From assembly GCF_030540875.1 (NCBI RefSeq), contig NZ_JAUOEM010000001.1, positions 744,001-808,000 of the forward strand: DNA of 64,000 nt, given 5' to 3'. The notes beneath the pieces were generated by a model. It had not been told where the DNA came from. It worked only from the letters and a program-made list of their open reading frames with translations, and did not search any database. Made by a program: the position numbers and the translations under genes. This DNA is from Flavivirga amylovorans (GTDB lineage Bacteria; Bacteroidota; Bacteroidia; Flavobacteriales; Flavobacteriaceae). This document shows positions 17,252-26,895 of the stretch, piece after piece; the stretch's first letter is position 1, and every line of letters starts with the position of its first letter.

Positions 17252-18526
17252 ATGGGGAATGATATTATTTTAAAAGCCGAAAATGTTTCTAAACAATACC
17301 GTTTAGGATTGATAGGTACAGGAACAATCAGTCACGATTTAAACCGTTGGTGGAGTAGATTAAGGGGGAAGGAAGACCCTTATTTAAAAGTAGGAGATGT
17401 TAATGACAGAAGTACAAAAGGTAGTTCTGATTATGTTTGGGCTTTGCAGGATATCAATTTTGAAGTAAAAAGAGGAGAGGTTTTAGGCATTATTGGGAAA
17501 AATGGAGCAGGAAAGTCTACACTTTTAAAAATTTTGTCAAAAGTTACCGGACCAACAACCGGAGAAATTAAAACCAAAGGGCGTATTGCTTCTTTACTAG
17601 AGGTGGGTACAGGTTTTCATCCGGAAATGACAGGAAGAGAAAATATCTATTTGAATGGTGCTATTTTAGGAATGACAAAAGCTGAGATAAGCTCTAAAAT
17701 TGATGAGATTATTGATTTTTCTGGGTGTCAACGCTATATAGATACTCCTGTAAAACGTTATTCTTCTGGGATGACAGTACGTTTAGCTTTTGCTGTAGCC
17801 GCTTTTTTAGAACCTGAAATTTTGGTCATTGATGAAGTGTTAGCTGTTGGAGATGCTGAATTTCAAAAAAAAGCTATAGGAAAGATGCAGGACATTAGTA
17901 AAGGAGAGGGAAGGACTGTTTTATTTGTGAGTCATAATATGGCAGCTATTGAAACTTTATGCACCAGAGTCATTGTTTTAAAAGATGGTTGTGTTTTTAC
18001 TGAAGGGAACCCAACTCAAGCCATTAATGAATATTTAAATAGTAGTGTTTATTCTATGCGTTCAGTGGATTTTAAAGATGCTGAAGCAGGAGAAAAAGGG
18101 AATGAATTTATAGAGCTGATAGAAGCAAGTGTTGATAATGCTTCATTGGATAACAAAGAAGCCGTTTTAGATGTTACTTCTGCAATCAATGTTCGTTTTA
18201 AGTTTAAAAATTTAACAAAAAGCGAAACCATTTCTATTGGATATGATTTAAAAACCATAAAAGGTGATATTGTTTTTGGAAGTGGGAATAAATTTCCTTG
18301 TAATATTAATAAGGAGACCGAATTGATATGTCATATACCTGCGAATTTTTTAAATGATGATATCTATCAAATACATGTATATTTTCATTCAAACGACATG
18401 CAGGCTTTGTATTCAAATTCAGAGCTACTTACATTTGAAGTTAAAGACGTTAAAAGAGAATCAAACTATTTAGGTAAGGTTAACGGTATTATAAGACCAA
18501 AATTAGAGTGGACTATTAATCATTAA
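17252..18526 (+). CDS. wzt: ABC exporter ATPase with C-terminal carbohydrate-binding domain, Wzt-like
   Basis: The nucleotide-binding subunit that pairs with the Wzm-like permease. The ABC domain contains Walker A GKNGAGKST (82-90), signature YSSGMTVRLAFA and Walker B EILVIDEVLAVGDAEF. An extra C-terminal domain of roughly 150 residues from about 270, with beta-rich pattern, matches the Wzt C-terminal domain, which reads the modified end of the O-polysaccharide in known systems. This implies that the exported chain carries a recognised terminal group, for example one made by the methyltransferases or pyruvyltransferase of the cluster (inference). Confidence 0.92.
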   Translation: MGNDIILKAENVSKQYRLGLIGTGTISHDLNRWWSRLRGKEDPYLKVGDVNDRSTKGSSDYVWALQDINFEVKRGEVLGIIGKNGAGKSTLLKILSKVTGPTTGEIKTKGRIASLLEVGTGFHPEMTGRENIYLNGAILGMTKAEISSKIDEIIDFSGCQRYIDTPVKRYSSGMTVRLAFAVAAFLEPEILVIDEVLAVGDAEFQKKAIGKMQDISKGEGRTVLFVSHNMAAIETLCTRVIVLKDGCVFTEGNPTQAINEYLNSSVYSMRSVDFKDAEAGEKGNEFIELIEASVDNASLDNKEAVLDVTSAINVRFKFKNLTKSETISIGYDLKTIKGDIVFGSGNKFPCNINKETELICHIPANFLNDDIYQIHVYFHSNDMQALYSNSELLTFEVKDVKRESNYLGKVNGIIRPKLEWTINH

Positions 18527-18557
18527 GTGATAATTAAAAATAGTATAATTACTTTTT

Positions 18558-19700
18558 ATGAAAACTAAAGTATTGTTTTTAGTATCAGATTTCTATCATG
18601 GTGGAGCACAGCGTGAAATGTTTGAATTGGATAGTGTTATTGATAAGAGTTCTATTGATGTCAACATATTGTGTTTATCTCAGTTAAATAGTTCGGAGTA
18701 CTTTACAGATTTTTTTTATGAAAAACACTTGGGTATAAAAACGACTGTTTTTTTTTTAGAAGATATTATACCAAATAGTAAGAGCGGGTTATTAAAAAAA
18801 ATAGCAAATAGAATACAAGGGAATAAAAATAATTTGAAAAAGAGAAAAGCTTTAGAAACTTTTCTTAATGGATTTACTCGTGTGTTTTTTATGGGAGAAT
18901 ATGTTTTTCAAAGTATAGCGTCTATTTTATCACAAAACTATTTTGAAAAAGTAATTATATTTATAATGTCTGCCAGGTTTCAAGGAGAACATTATAGAAA
19001 CCTTCCTAAAGATGTTAAGTATTTGTTTATTTCTGGATTTGATAAACAAGAAGAAGTTGATTATGAGTTTGAAGGTTTTACTAATTACAATCATATCCCA
19101 TTACTACTAAGTTTAAGAGTAAGTGAAGCGTTTAACAATTGGAAATTTGAGTCGCATAATAAAGTTAAAAAGATTGGGATTTTTACCAGATTAAATAAAT
19201 CAAAGCCTCTGGATCCTTTTTTTTATGCATTACATATTTTGTTAAATGAACTGCCCAATGTTGAATTACATATTTTTGGAGCTGGCGACTATAAAAAAGC
19301 AGGTTACGATAGGTATATAAGTCACTTACAATTATCTAAAAAGATATTTTTCAAAGGCCACCAGAAAGATATAAAAGCATCAATTAATAAGGAAAGATTA
19401 GATTTAGTTTGGTTTCAAGGATATAACAATAAACCAGCTGGCTATGCTGCATTAGATATTTGTTTAACTGGTATTCCTCTATTATTATGGGATTTTTATG
19501 CAGGAATAAATATAAAGATTAACCAAACAGAAGAAGTGTTTCCTCATTTTAAAGATTTATCGTTGTTTGTTGAAGCCAGTAAAAAAGTTTTACAAAATGA
19601 AGAGTTTGCAAATGCTGTTTCAGAAAAACAATTCAAATACGTTATTGATAAGAGGGATATAGAACAAAATATAAACGCAATAAAACACTTATTTAATTAA
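18558..19700 (+). CDS. Glycosyltransferase, GT-B fold (GT4-like)
   Basis: A 380-residue cytoplasmic protein. The start VLFLVSDFYHGGAQREMFEL has the glycine-rich acceptor loop of GT4 enzymes. The C-terminal half has KKIGIFTRLNKSKPLDPFFYAL, VELHIFGAGDYKKAGY and IFFKGHQKDIK, typical donor-domain strands. The usual E-x7-E motif is weak (LDICLTGIPLLLWD instead), so this is a divergent member. Donor and acceptor are unknown. It follows wzt by 31 nt and a methyltransferase follows 2 nt later. Confidence 0.75.
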   Translation: MKTKVLFLVSDFYHGGAQREMFELDSVIDKSSIDVNILCLSQLNSSEYFTDFFYEKHLGIKTTVFFLEDIIPNSKSGLLKKIANRIQGNKNNLKKRKALETFLNGFTRVFFMGEYVFQSIASILSQNYFEKVIIFIMSARFQGEHYRNLPKDVKYLFISGFDKQEEVDYEFEGFTNYNHIPLLLSLRVSEAFNNWKFESHNKVKKIGIFTRLNKSKPLDPFFYALHILLNELPNVELHIFGAGDYKKAGYDRYISHLQLSKKIFFKGHQKDIKASINKERLDLVWFQGYNNKPAGYAALDICLTGIPLLLWDFYAGINIKINQTEEVFPHFKDLSLFVEASKKVLQNEEFANAVSEKQFKYVIDKRDIEQNINAIKHLFN

Positions 19701-19702
19701 AA

Positions 19703-20407
19703 ATGATTAACGATTTTATAAATACCACATTTGCTAGTTCGAATTTAGATGATTATATTATTCGTACTGCCATTTTTAAAGCAATAGTGGAAAATATTCA
19801 CTTATTTGAAGGCGATTTATTAGATATTGGATGTGGTAAAATGCCTTATAAAGAATATATTTTAAAGCACTCGCAAACTAAAAGCTATGCAGGACTTGAT
19901 ATCGAGACGGCATTGCAGTATGATAGTATTGTGAAACCAGATTACACTTGGGATGCTATTAAAATGCCTTTTGAAGATAATTCGTTTCATTCCGCCTTTG
20001 GAACAGAAGTTTTAGAGCATTGCCATGAACCAGAAGTGATTTTAAAAGAGACCTATCGTGTTTTAAAAACAGGTGGATCTTTCTTTTTTACAGTACCATT
20101 TTTATGGCCTTTACATGAAGTTCCAAACGATGCGTGTAGATATACACCGTTTTCTTTAGAACGACACTTAAAAAATAGTGGATTTAAAGATATTCAAATT
20201 AAAGCCACTGGTGGCTGGCATGCGGCTATGGCACAAATGCTTGCATTATGGATTAAAAGAGGCCCTATTTCACGCAAAAAAAGGAAATGGCTTATTTTTA
20301 TTTTTAAACCTATAATTAAGGTTTTAATTAAAAAAAGTAAAGCCGAAAAAGTAGTTTTTAAAGAAGGACAAATGATAACTGGCTTATATGGATTTGCAAA
20401 AAAATAG
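19703..20407 (+). CDS. Class I SAM-dependent methyltransferase
   Basis: A 234-residue Methyltransf_11-type protein: motif I LLDIGCGKMPYKEYI, an acidic residue in GLDIE, motif for the catalytic face FHSAFGTEVLEHCHEPEVI, then LKTGGSFFFTVPFLWP. The C-terminal third adds a basic helix region. Within a polysaccharide cluster it could methylate a sugar or cap a chain, but the acceptor cannot be read from sequence. Its 3' end overlaps the next glycosyltransferase gene by 20 nt, implying coupled translation. Confidence 0.8.
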   Translation: MINDFINTTFASSNLDDYIIRTAIFKAIVENIHLFEGDLLDIGCGKMPYKEYILKHSQTKSYAGLDIETALQYDSIVKPDYTWDAIKMPFEDNSFHSAFGTEVLEHCHEPEVILKETYRVLKTGGSFFFTVPFLWPLHEVPNDACRYTPFSLERHLKNSGFKDIQIKATGGWHAAMAQMLALWIKRGPISRKKRKWLIFIFKPIIKVLIKKSKAEKVVFKEGQMITGLYGFAKK

Positions 20408-21494
20408 AATAGCAATAATTTCACCTTTAAAGAATTCGTATTCTGAGACCTTTATCCAAGAGCAAAAAAATGGATTAAAAGGTGAGGTGTTTTATTATTA
20501 CGACGGTACATTACCCAAATATTTAGAAAACTACGGATTATTATTAACGCCTTATATTTCAATAGTTAATAAGCTAAAACGATTATTAGGTTTCAATAAA
20601 TTTACAGCAAAAGAGACAGCTTTTTTAAAATCGTTAAAAAGGAATAAAATACAAGCCGTTTTAGCACAATATGGTCCAACAGGACATAAAATTCTTAATA
20701 TCTGCAAGTCTTTAAAATTACCATTAATAGTTCATTTTCATGGCTATGATGCTAGCGTTAAAAGTATTATTGAAGAACATAATAATTATAAAGAGCTGTT
20801 TAAGTATGCTTCCAAAGTTATAGTAGTTTCTCAACAAATGCATAGAAACCTCATTACTTTGGGGTGTGATGTAGAAAAAGTTGTCTATAACCCTTGTACG
20901 CCGCATGACATTTTTTTTGAAATAGAACCAAAATTCACAAAAAAACAATTTATTTCTGTAGGAAGGTTTACTAATAAAAAAGCACCATATTATACTATTT
21001 TAGCTTTTAAAAAAGTAGTGGAGTTACATTCTGATGCTCAGTTGATTATGGCAGGGGATGGTGGTTTGCTTAATACTTGTAAAAACTTAGTTTTATTGTA
21101 TGGCTTGCAGAATAATGTGCAATTTGTAGGCATAATTAATAGAGACGAATATATTGATTTATTAAAAGAATCTTTAGCGTTTGTTCAACATTCTATTATT
21201 GCTGCTGATGGCGATAGTGAAGGTACACCAGTTGCAATTTTAGAAGCTAGTGCAGCAGGGTTGCCTGTTGTTTCAACAATTCACGCGGGCATTCCAGATG
21301 TTATTGAACATGGGGAAACAGGATTATTATCTAATGAACACGATGTAAATACGATGTATGAAAACATGTTAAAACTAATAACTAATTTAATTTTAGTAAA
21401 ACAACTGGGAGCATCTGGAAAAGCTAAAATTAAAGCACAATTTAATTTAGATAAACATTTGGAGGTTTTGCAAAAAACTATTGAATCGGCTTAA
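20388..21494 (+). CDS. Glycosyltransferase family 4
   Basis: A 368-residue GT-B glycosyltransferase. The donor-binding half has FISVGRFTNKKAPYYTILAF, AQLIMAGDGG, VQFVGIINRDEYI and the catalytic E-x7-E region in DGDSEGTPVAILEASAAGLPVVSTIHAGIPDVI. The N-terminal half has the acceptor-site H in VHFHGYDAS. Specificity is unknown. The start ATG 20388 lies inside the end of the methyltransferase gene (20-nt overlap). Confidence 0.88.
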   Translation: MDLQKNRIAIISPLKNSYSETFIQEQKNGLKGEVFYYYDGTLPKYLENYGLLLTPYISIVNKLKRLLGFNKFTAKETAFLKSLKRNKIQAVLAQYGPTGHKILNICKSLKLPLIVHFHGYDASVKSIIEEHNNYKELFKYASKVIVVSQQMHRNLITLGCDVEKVVYNPCTPHDIFFEIEPKFTKKQFISVGRFTNKKAPYYTILAFKKVVELHSDAQLIMAGDGGLLNTCKNLVLLYGLQNNVQFVGIINRDEYIDLLKESLAFVQHSIIAADGDSEGTPVAILEASAAGLPVVSTIHAGIPDVIEHGETGLLSNEHDVNTMYENMLKLITNLILVKQLGASGKAKIKAQFNLDKHLEVLQKTIESA

Positions 21495-21558
21495 TTAAGT
21501 GTAGGCTATTGACTATCATTTGTTATATTAGCTAAATACCCTAAACTTGTTTGAATTA

Positions 21559-22545
21559 ATGGATTCATTGGTGTCTATAATCATTCCCGCTTACAATCGA
21601 TCGCAATTAATTAGCGAAACTTTAGATAGTATTTTGGCACAAACCTATACCAATTGGGAATGCATCATCGTTGATGATGGTTCTACTGATAATACTACAA
21701 ACATAGTTAAAGAATACTCAATTAAAGATTCTAGATTTTCAATTAAAAACAGACCTTCAGGAAAACAAAAAGGTGCCAATGCTTGCAGAAATTATGGACA
21801 CAAACTAAGTAAAGGTGATTATGTTTTATTTTTAGATTCGGATGATATTTTAAAAAACACCTGTTTAGAAAATCGATTACATGTTTTCAAAACATCAAAA
21901 AGTATAGATTTTGTTATAGCTAATTCGTCTTATATTAAAGATAATGTTTTTTATAACAAGCCAATTTGTGAGTTTCCAAGTGATTTTAGTTCAGAAAAAT
22001 ATTTAAATCTTTTTTTAAGTTATAAATTTCCTTGGACTATAATGAGTGTGCTTTGGAAAAAAGAAACCATTCAAGATTTTGAGTTTGATGAAAATTTAAT
22101 GAGATTACAAGATATAGATTATCACATAAAAATATTATTGGCAAAACCTTATAATTGTTATAGAATAAATAAAATTGATAATTATTATCGTTTAAATGAT
22201 AAAAAATCTTTCAGTGAAAAAACCGTGAACTTAAATTTGATATCATTAATTGAGTTTAACCAAACTCAATTAAATCAACTAGATTTAGAAAAACATAAAA
22301 AATATTTGACACAATTTAACTGTAAAATAGTCTTGCAGTTTCTTACTCCTAATTTTAATAAAAATAGAATAATTTCTAATCGTGTTTTGTTTTGTTTGTT
22401 TAATTCTAAAATTTATAATTTTAAACAAAAAACATATATATTACTGTTAATGTTTTTTTTGAATACCAATTTATTTAATTTAAGGAGAATTGGGATGAAT
22501 AAGTTTAGAAGTCATTTTAGAGTAGTTATGAATTTAGTATATTAA
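21559..22545 (+). CDS. Glycosyltransferase family 2
   Basis: A GT-A glycosyltransferase with the family start VSIIIPAYNRSQLISETLDSIL and IVDDGSTDNT, followed by the metal-binding YVLFLDSDD. C-terminally it shows the aromatic/charged region LMRLQDIDYHIKIL, in place of the ED motif. I chose ATG 21559 over TTG 21547 because MDSLVSII gives the usual family N-terminus. Donor and acceptor unknown. A 4-nt gap precedes the next GT2 gene. Confidence 0.87.
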   Translation: MDSLVSIIIPAYNRSQLISETLDSILAQTYTNWECIIVDDGSTDNTTNIVKEYSIKDSRFSIKNRPSGKQKGANACRNYGHKLSKGDYVLFLDSDDILKNTCLENRLHVFKTSKSIDFVIANSSYIKDNVFYNKPICEFPSDFSSEKYLNLFLSYKFPWTIMSVLWKKETIQDFEFDENLMRLQDIDYHIKILLAKPYNCYRINKIDNYYRLNDKKSFSEKTVNLNLISLIEFNQTQLNQLDLEKHKKYLTQFNCKIVLQFLTPNFNKNRIISNRVLFCLFNSKIYNFKQKTYILLLMFFLNTNLFNLRRIGMNKFRSHFRVVMNLVY

Positions 22546-22548
22546 TAA

Positions 22549-23373
22549 ATGAATAATAAACCGTTAATTTCTGTAGTAATACCTTGTTATAATCAAGCTC
22601 ATTTTTTAACAGAAACTTTAGAGTCTGTTCTGAATCAAACTCTTAATAATTGGGAGTGTATTATTGTAAATGATGGTAGTCCAGATAATACTGATGAGGT
22701 TTCGGAAAAATGGGTAAAAAAAGATAAACGATTCAAGTATATATATAAAGACAATGGAGGTTTGCCTAGTGCTAGAAACGCAGGGATTGCAATAAGTGAT
22801 AGTGAATATATACTACCATTGGATTCAGATGATAAAATTCATCCTTCATTTTTAGAAAAAATAATTCAAGCATTTAATAATAACCCAAGTTTAGAATTAG
22901 TTTGTTCAAGAATTCAGTTGTTTGGTGTGAAAAATGAAGAATTGATTTTGCCAAATTATAATTATAATCAACTATTGCTGCAAAATTGTTTTGGACATTG
23001 TTCGGCTTTTAAAAAACGCACATGGAAAGCAATAAATGGCTATGATGAAAACTTGAAGTCTTTTGAAGATTGGGAATTTTGGATTAGATTATTAAAAAAT
23101 AATGGTAAGGTTTATAAAATACCTGAGCTTTTGTTTATATATAGAAAGCATGAATCTAACTCACTTTCCAATAGATTTTATACAGATGGTGAATTTTATT
23201 TTTCACTTTATAACTATGTTTATAAGAAGCATATAGATTTGTATATAAATACATTTCCAAACTTTATATTTGTTTATAAAGATTATTTAAAGTTTAAAGC
23301 CTTTAACGAAAAAGTGAAAAGAAATATACTTTTTAAAATTTATAATCAATTTAAAAAAATGCTAAAGAAATAG
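22549..23373 (+). CDS. Glycosyltransferase family 2
   Basis: A compact 274-residue GT-A enzyme: ISVVIPCYNQAHFLTETLESVL, IVNDGSPDNTDEV, GGLPSARNAGIAIS, the DxD-like ILPLDSDDKI, and SFEDWEFWIRLL, which contains the catalytic ED-type motif. All expected elements are present. Specificity is unknown. The gene is strongly AT-rich like its neighbours. Confidence 0.9.
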   Translation: MNNKPLISVVIPCYNQAHFLTETLESVLNQTLNNWECIIVNDGSPDNTDEVSEKWVKKDKRFKYIYKDNGGLPSARNAGIAISDSEYILPLDSDDKIHPSFLEKIIQAFNNNPSLELVCSRIQLFGVKNEELILPNYNYNQLLLQNCFGHCSAFKKRTWKAINGYDENLKSFEDWEFWIRLLKNNGKVYKIPELLFIYRKHESNSLSNRFYTDGEFYFSLYNYVYKKHIDLYINTFPNFIFVYKDYLKFKAFNEKVKRNILFKIYNQFKKMLKK

Positions 23374-23388
23374 CTTATAAGGTTATAT

Positions 23389-24414
23389 ATGCGAGTAGGA
23401 GAAAATGTATCAAGAGATAAGTTAATTGAAAAAAGATCTGGTAATCATAGAGTTATTATGCCTTTGTATATTCCTCATGAAACAGATTATTATAAAGATT
23501 CATTTTCGATTTTTAAAATGTGCTTGTTGTCTGTAAATAAAACAGCAAGTTCTAATGTGGTTATTTCTGTTGTGAGTAATGGCAGTAGTGAATCAGTTAA
23601 TAAAAAACTGTTAGCGCTTTATGAGCAGGGCTTAATAAATGAACTTATTATTGAAACAGATGAAATAGGCAAAATAAACTGTATTTTGAAAGTTTTAAGA
23701 ACTTCAGACGAGCGCTTTTTAACAATTACTGATGCTGATGTTTTATTTTTAAATAATTGGGAAAATGAAGTCATGAAAATATTTGAAGCATTTCCTAAGG
23801 CTTCGGCAGTAAGCCCTATGCCAGTTTTTAGAACGCAAAACCATTATACATCTAATATTATTTTTGATTATTTCTTTTCAAAAAAGATAAGGTTTTCTGA
23901 AGTGAAAAATGCGGAAGCATTAACTAGGTTTGCTAAAAGTATTGGGTGGGAGTGGTTAGATGAAAAATGGAAAGATGTTATTATGACTGTTGATGCTTCA
24001 AATAGTGATTTAAAAGCAGTTGTAGGTTGTAACCATTGTACTGTTACTTATAAGAGAGAAATTTTTAAAAGCATTCCAGATAAAAATTCAAAATATAAAT
24101 TAGGTGGAGACAGTGAAGGCTTGTATTTAGACCAACCTTCAATGTATTATGACGGATACAGATTGGCAACTTATAATAATTATGCCTACCATTTAGGAAA
24201 TAAAATAGAGCCATGGATGTTAGAATTATTTGATGGTTTAAAGGAAAATAATAAAAAAGAATTCTTATTTAAGGCTCCAATTTTAAAAAAGTCTAAATTC
24301 AAGCATGCTTTGAAAAATGTATTTTTTAAAAAAATAATTGCTCGAAAAAAAATAAGAAAGGCCTATTATTTAAGAAAAGGTTTAAGTTCTGATAAAGTAA
24401 ATAACTTTGTTTAA
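23389..24414 (+). CDS. Putative GT-A glycosyltransferase
   Basis: A 341-residue protein. Residues about 22-125 follow the GT-A plan: RVIMPLYIPHETDYY, NVVISVVSNGSSESVNKK, LIIETDEIGKINCIL and FLTITDADVLFL, where DADV would be the metal-binding DxD. The rest (TRFAKSIGWEWLDEKW, a Cys/His pair in VVGCNHCTVTY, GGDSEGLYLDQPS) is not familiar to me. It is probably a transferase for this polysaccharide, but the match is weaker than for the neighbouring GT2 genes. Confidence 0.65.
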   Translation: MRVGENVSRDKLIEKRSGNHRVIMPLYIPHETDYYKDSFSIFKMCLLSVNKTASSNVVISVVSNGSSESVNKKLLALYEQGLINELIIETDEIGKINCILKVLRTSDERFLTITDADVLFLNNWENEVMKIFEAFPKASAVSPMPVFRTQNHYTSNIIFDYFFSKKIRFSEVKNAEALTRFAKSIGWEWLDEKWKDVIMTVDASNSDLKAVVGCNHCTVTYKREIFKSIPDKNSKYKLGGDSEGLYLDQPSMYYDGYRLATYNNYAYHLGNKIEPWMLELFDGLKENNKKEFLFKAPILKKSKFKHALKNVFFKKIIARKKIRKAYYLRKGLSSDKVNNFV

Positions 24415-24425
24415 TACTAGTTTTA

Positions 24426-25019
24426 ATGAAACTCTATAAATACTATTATAATAAAATTGCCGATTTAAAACGTAGGGTGGTTACAAATAAAAACACCAAA
24501 CAAAATAAATCAGACGTAGATAGATGGAAGCAAAAAAAATGGCTTTTTGAAGATTGGAATGAACGTACAGAAATCATGTCGCGGTGGATTCAACCACATG
24601 ATAATGTTTTGGAGTTTGGAGCAGCAAAATTAGCTTTAAAACAATTTTTACCTAAGGGGGTAGTTTATACACCATCAGATATTGTAGATAGAGGAGAAGG
24701 TACTATTGTTTGTGATTTAAATCAGACGATTCCAGACTTTAAGCTTCAAGATGTGATCTTTTTTAGCGGTGTTTTAGAGTATATTTATGACTTACCAGGT
24801 TTAATATCTAAGTTATCGTCGAAAACGAACAGATTTATAATATCATACGGTACATTTGATAAATTCAATAGTTTAAAGAATCGAAAAATTAACGGTTGGG
24901 TTAATGCTTACACAAATGATGAGATTTTGGATATCTTTCAAAAAAATAATTTCAAATTGATTGAAATAGATGAATGGAGAAATCAAACAATTTATGTTTT
25001 TGATAAGATAAAAAGTTAA
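24426..25019 (+). CDS. Class I SAM-dependent methyltransferase-like protein
   Basis: A 197-residue protein with a Rossmann methyltransferase core: VLEFGAAKLALKQFLPKG as motif I, YTPSDIVDRG, then DVIFFSGVLEYIYDLPGLI as the region normally holding the catalytic face, and FIISYGTFD. The glycine-rich loop is degenerate (EFGAAKLA). The gene's TAA overlaps the next ATG by one base (TAATG), so the two are translationally coupled. A methylating role on the glycan is inferred from context only. Confidence 0.7.
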   Translation: MKLYKYYYNKIADLKRRVVTNKNTKQNKSDVDRWKQKKWLFEDWNERTEIMSRWIQPHDNVLEFGAAKLALKQFLPKGVVYTPSDIVDRGEGTIVCDLNQTIPDFKLQDVIFFSGVLEYIYDLPGLISKLSSKTNRFIISYGTFDKFNSLKNRKINGWVNAYTNDEILDIFQKNNFKLIEIDEWRNQTIYVFDKIKS

Positions 25020-26101
25020 TGTTTTCAATAATATATCCATATCGCAATAGAGATATTCAAAGAGTAAAAAACTCTTTGGAGTCTCTGGAAAAGCAAACCA
25101 GTAAAAATTTCGAGGTTTATTTTGTGAACTATGGTTCTGATAAAATATACACTAAACAGGTTGAAGATTTACTTGTTAAGTACAGCTCTGTAAAATATAG
25201 TTACTTATATACTGAGCAACAACCCTGGAATAAATCTAAAGCTATTAATAGCGTATTGAAAAGTTTAGAATCTGGATATTTTTTTGTTGCAGATATTGAT
25301 ATGATTTTTCATTTAAACTTTATTAAAAAGGCTTTAAAATTATTAAGGAATAATGAGGCCTATTATTTTCAAGTAGGTTTTTTAAGTGAAGAAGAATCAA
25401 GAACAACTAAAAACTTTAAAGATTATACAATAAAGTTTAAAAGTAATGAGAAAGCAACAGGCTTAACTTTGTGTTCTGTAGAATCAGCTAAAGCAATTGG
25501 AGGTTTTGATGAGTTTTATCATTTTTGGGGTTCAGAAGATACAGATTTTCATATAAGACTGAAAAATGCAGGAGGACATGTTAATTTCTATAATAAAGAA
25601 GTCTTGATGTTGCATCAATGGCATGAAACTTACAGAAATAAGGAAGTTAAAACGTTGAGTAAATCGTTGCAGGTATCTGGAATAGTACAGTTTAATCATT
25701 TTTATTTAAAAAAGGCTGCTCAAGAAAAAAGAACAGTTATCAATAATGAAAATTTCGGAAAAACACAATCCAAAAAAGATTACGAAAAATTAGTTGAGCA
25801 TAAAAAAAATAATATCAAACTAATAAGCAATAAGCAGGTTGAAATTGATTATTTTCTTTTTAAGGAATTACCATGTTTAGAACCAGGATTACATACTTTT
25901 AAAATATATGAAGCTGTTGAGAAGTCTTTAAAATCGGTGATTAAAAGGAAATTAAAAAAGAGCAATACTAAGTATTATTCACTAAAAACCATTAACGATA
26001 AATTGTTATTTCATATCATAAATTTTTATAGTAATTATCATTACAATTATAGTATTTCAGAAGATTTGAAAAGCATTAGATTAGTCATCAATAAATTATA
26101 A
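25019..26101 (+). CDS. Glycosyltransferase family 2 with C-terminal extension
   Basis: A 360-residue GT-A enzyme: FSIIYPYRNRDIQRVKNSLESL, VYFVNYGSD, YFFVADIDMIFHLNF (DxD as DID) and HFWGSEDTDFHIRLKNAGG, the latter like the galactosyltransferase/chondroitin-synthase GT2 branch (W-G-x-E-D). Residues about 230-360 form an extra domain that I do not recognise. The start overlaps the previous stop by one base. Confidence 0.82.
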   Translation: MFSIIYPYRNRDIQRVKNSLESLEKQTSKNFEVYFVNYGSDKIYTKQVEDLLVKYSSVKYSYLYTEQQPWNKSKAINSVLKSLESGYFFVADIDMIFHLNFIKKALKLLRNNEAYYFQVGFLSEEESRTTKNFKDYTIKFKSNEKATGLTLCSVESAKAIGGFDEFYHFWGSEDTDFHIRLKNAGGHVNFYNKEVLMLHQWHETYRNKEVKTLSKSLQVSGIVQFNHFYLKKAAQEKRTVINNENFGKTQSKKDYEKLVEHKKNNIKLISNKQVEIDYFLFKELPCLEPGLHTFKIYEAVEKSLKSVIKRKLKKSNTKYYSLKTINDKLLFHIINFYSNYHYNYSISEDLKSIRLVINKL

Positions 26102-26110
26102 GAACTAAGG

Positions 26111-26890
26111 ATGGTATCAGTTGTAATTAGAAATAAAAATCAGGATAACGCACTTACGTTTTTATTAAAAAACCTCACGGAAAGATATCAAAACGATATT
26201 TCAGAAATTATTGTTATTGATAATTTGTCAACAGATAGAAGCGAAGAAGTAAGCAAATCATTTGGAGCCAGGTTTGTCACCATAAGGGATTTTAGTTATG
26301 GTGGTAGTGCTAATTTAGCGGCACACGAAGCTTCTAATGATATTGTTGTAATTTTTAGTGCGCACTCATATCCGGTAAGCCACGATTTTTTTAAACTTAT
26401 TGTAGAAAAATTTAAAGGGAGAGAGGACTTGGCAGGACTCAGATGTTTGCATAGTCCAAACGATTATAGAAATTTTATAGGTAAAGTGTCATCGCAAACA
26501 GATCCAAATAGGTCAGGTTTGATTTTTTCTGGTTCTGCATTTAATAAAAAAGTTTGGAAACAGCATCCTTTTAGGGCTGATGTTGCAACTTTTGAAGACA
26601 AAGAATGGTCTAAAAGAGTGATTGAAAACGGTTTCAAAATAGAGTTTGTAGAGTCTATTTTTAGTTACGAAATAAAAAGAACCAGGAAACAAAAATTCTT
26701 TAGGTTTAAAAGTGATGTTATTGGTAATTATCAGTTATGGCATCAAGATGTAAATATTGCAAGTGCATTTAAAGGCTTTCTAATGTCTTCATATAAATTA
26801 ATAACGCATTTTTTTATTGATCTGTGGTACATTATAAAGAGGTTTTTATTTACCATTAAGTTTATTTCTAATAAGCCTGAAAAGTTTTAA
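26111..26890 (+). CDS. Glycosyltransferase family 2
   Basis: A 259-residue GT-A enzyme with VSVVIRNKNQDNALTFLLKNL, IIVIDNLSTDRSEEV and DFSYGGSANLAAHEASNDIVVIFSAH; TFEDKEWSKRVIENG supplies the catalytic ED-type motif. The DxD position reads F-S-A-H instead of an Asp pair, as in some rhamnosyltransferase-like members (family knowledge). Near the C-terminus a hydrophobic stretch (HFFIDLWYIIKRFLF) may lie on the membrane. Specificity is unknown. Confidence 0.82.
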   Translation: MVSVVIRNKNQDNALTFLLKNLTERYQNDISEIIVIDNLSTDRSEEVSKSFGARFVTIRDFSYGGSANLAAHEASNDIVVIFSAHSYPVSHDFFKLIVEKFKGREDLAGLRCLHSPNDYRNFIGKVSSQTDPNRSGLIFSGSAFNKKVWKQHPFRADVATFEDKEWSKRVIENGFKIEFVESIFSYEIKRTRKQKFFRFKSDVIGNYQLWHQDVNIASAFKGFLMSSYKLITHFFIDLWYIIKRFLFTIKFISNKPEKF

Positions 26891-26895
26891 AAAAT

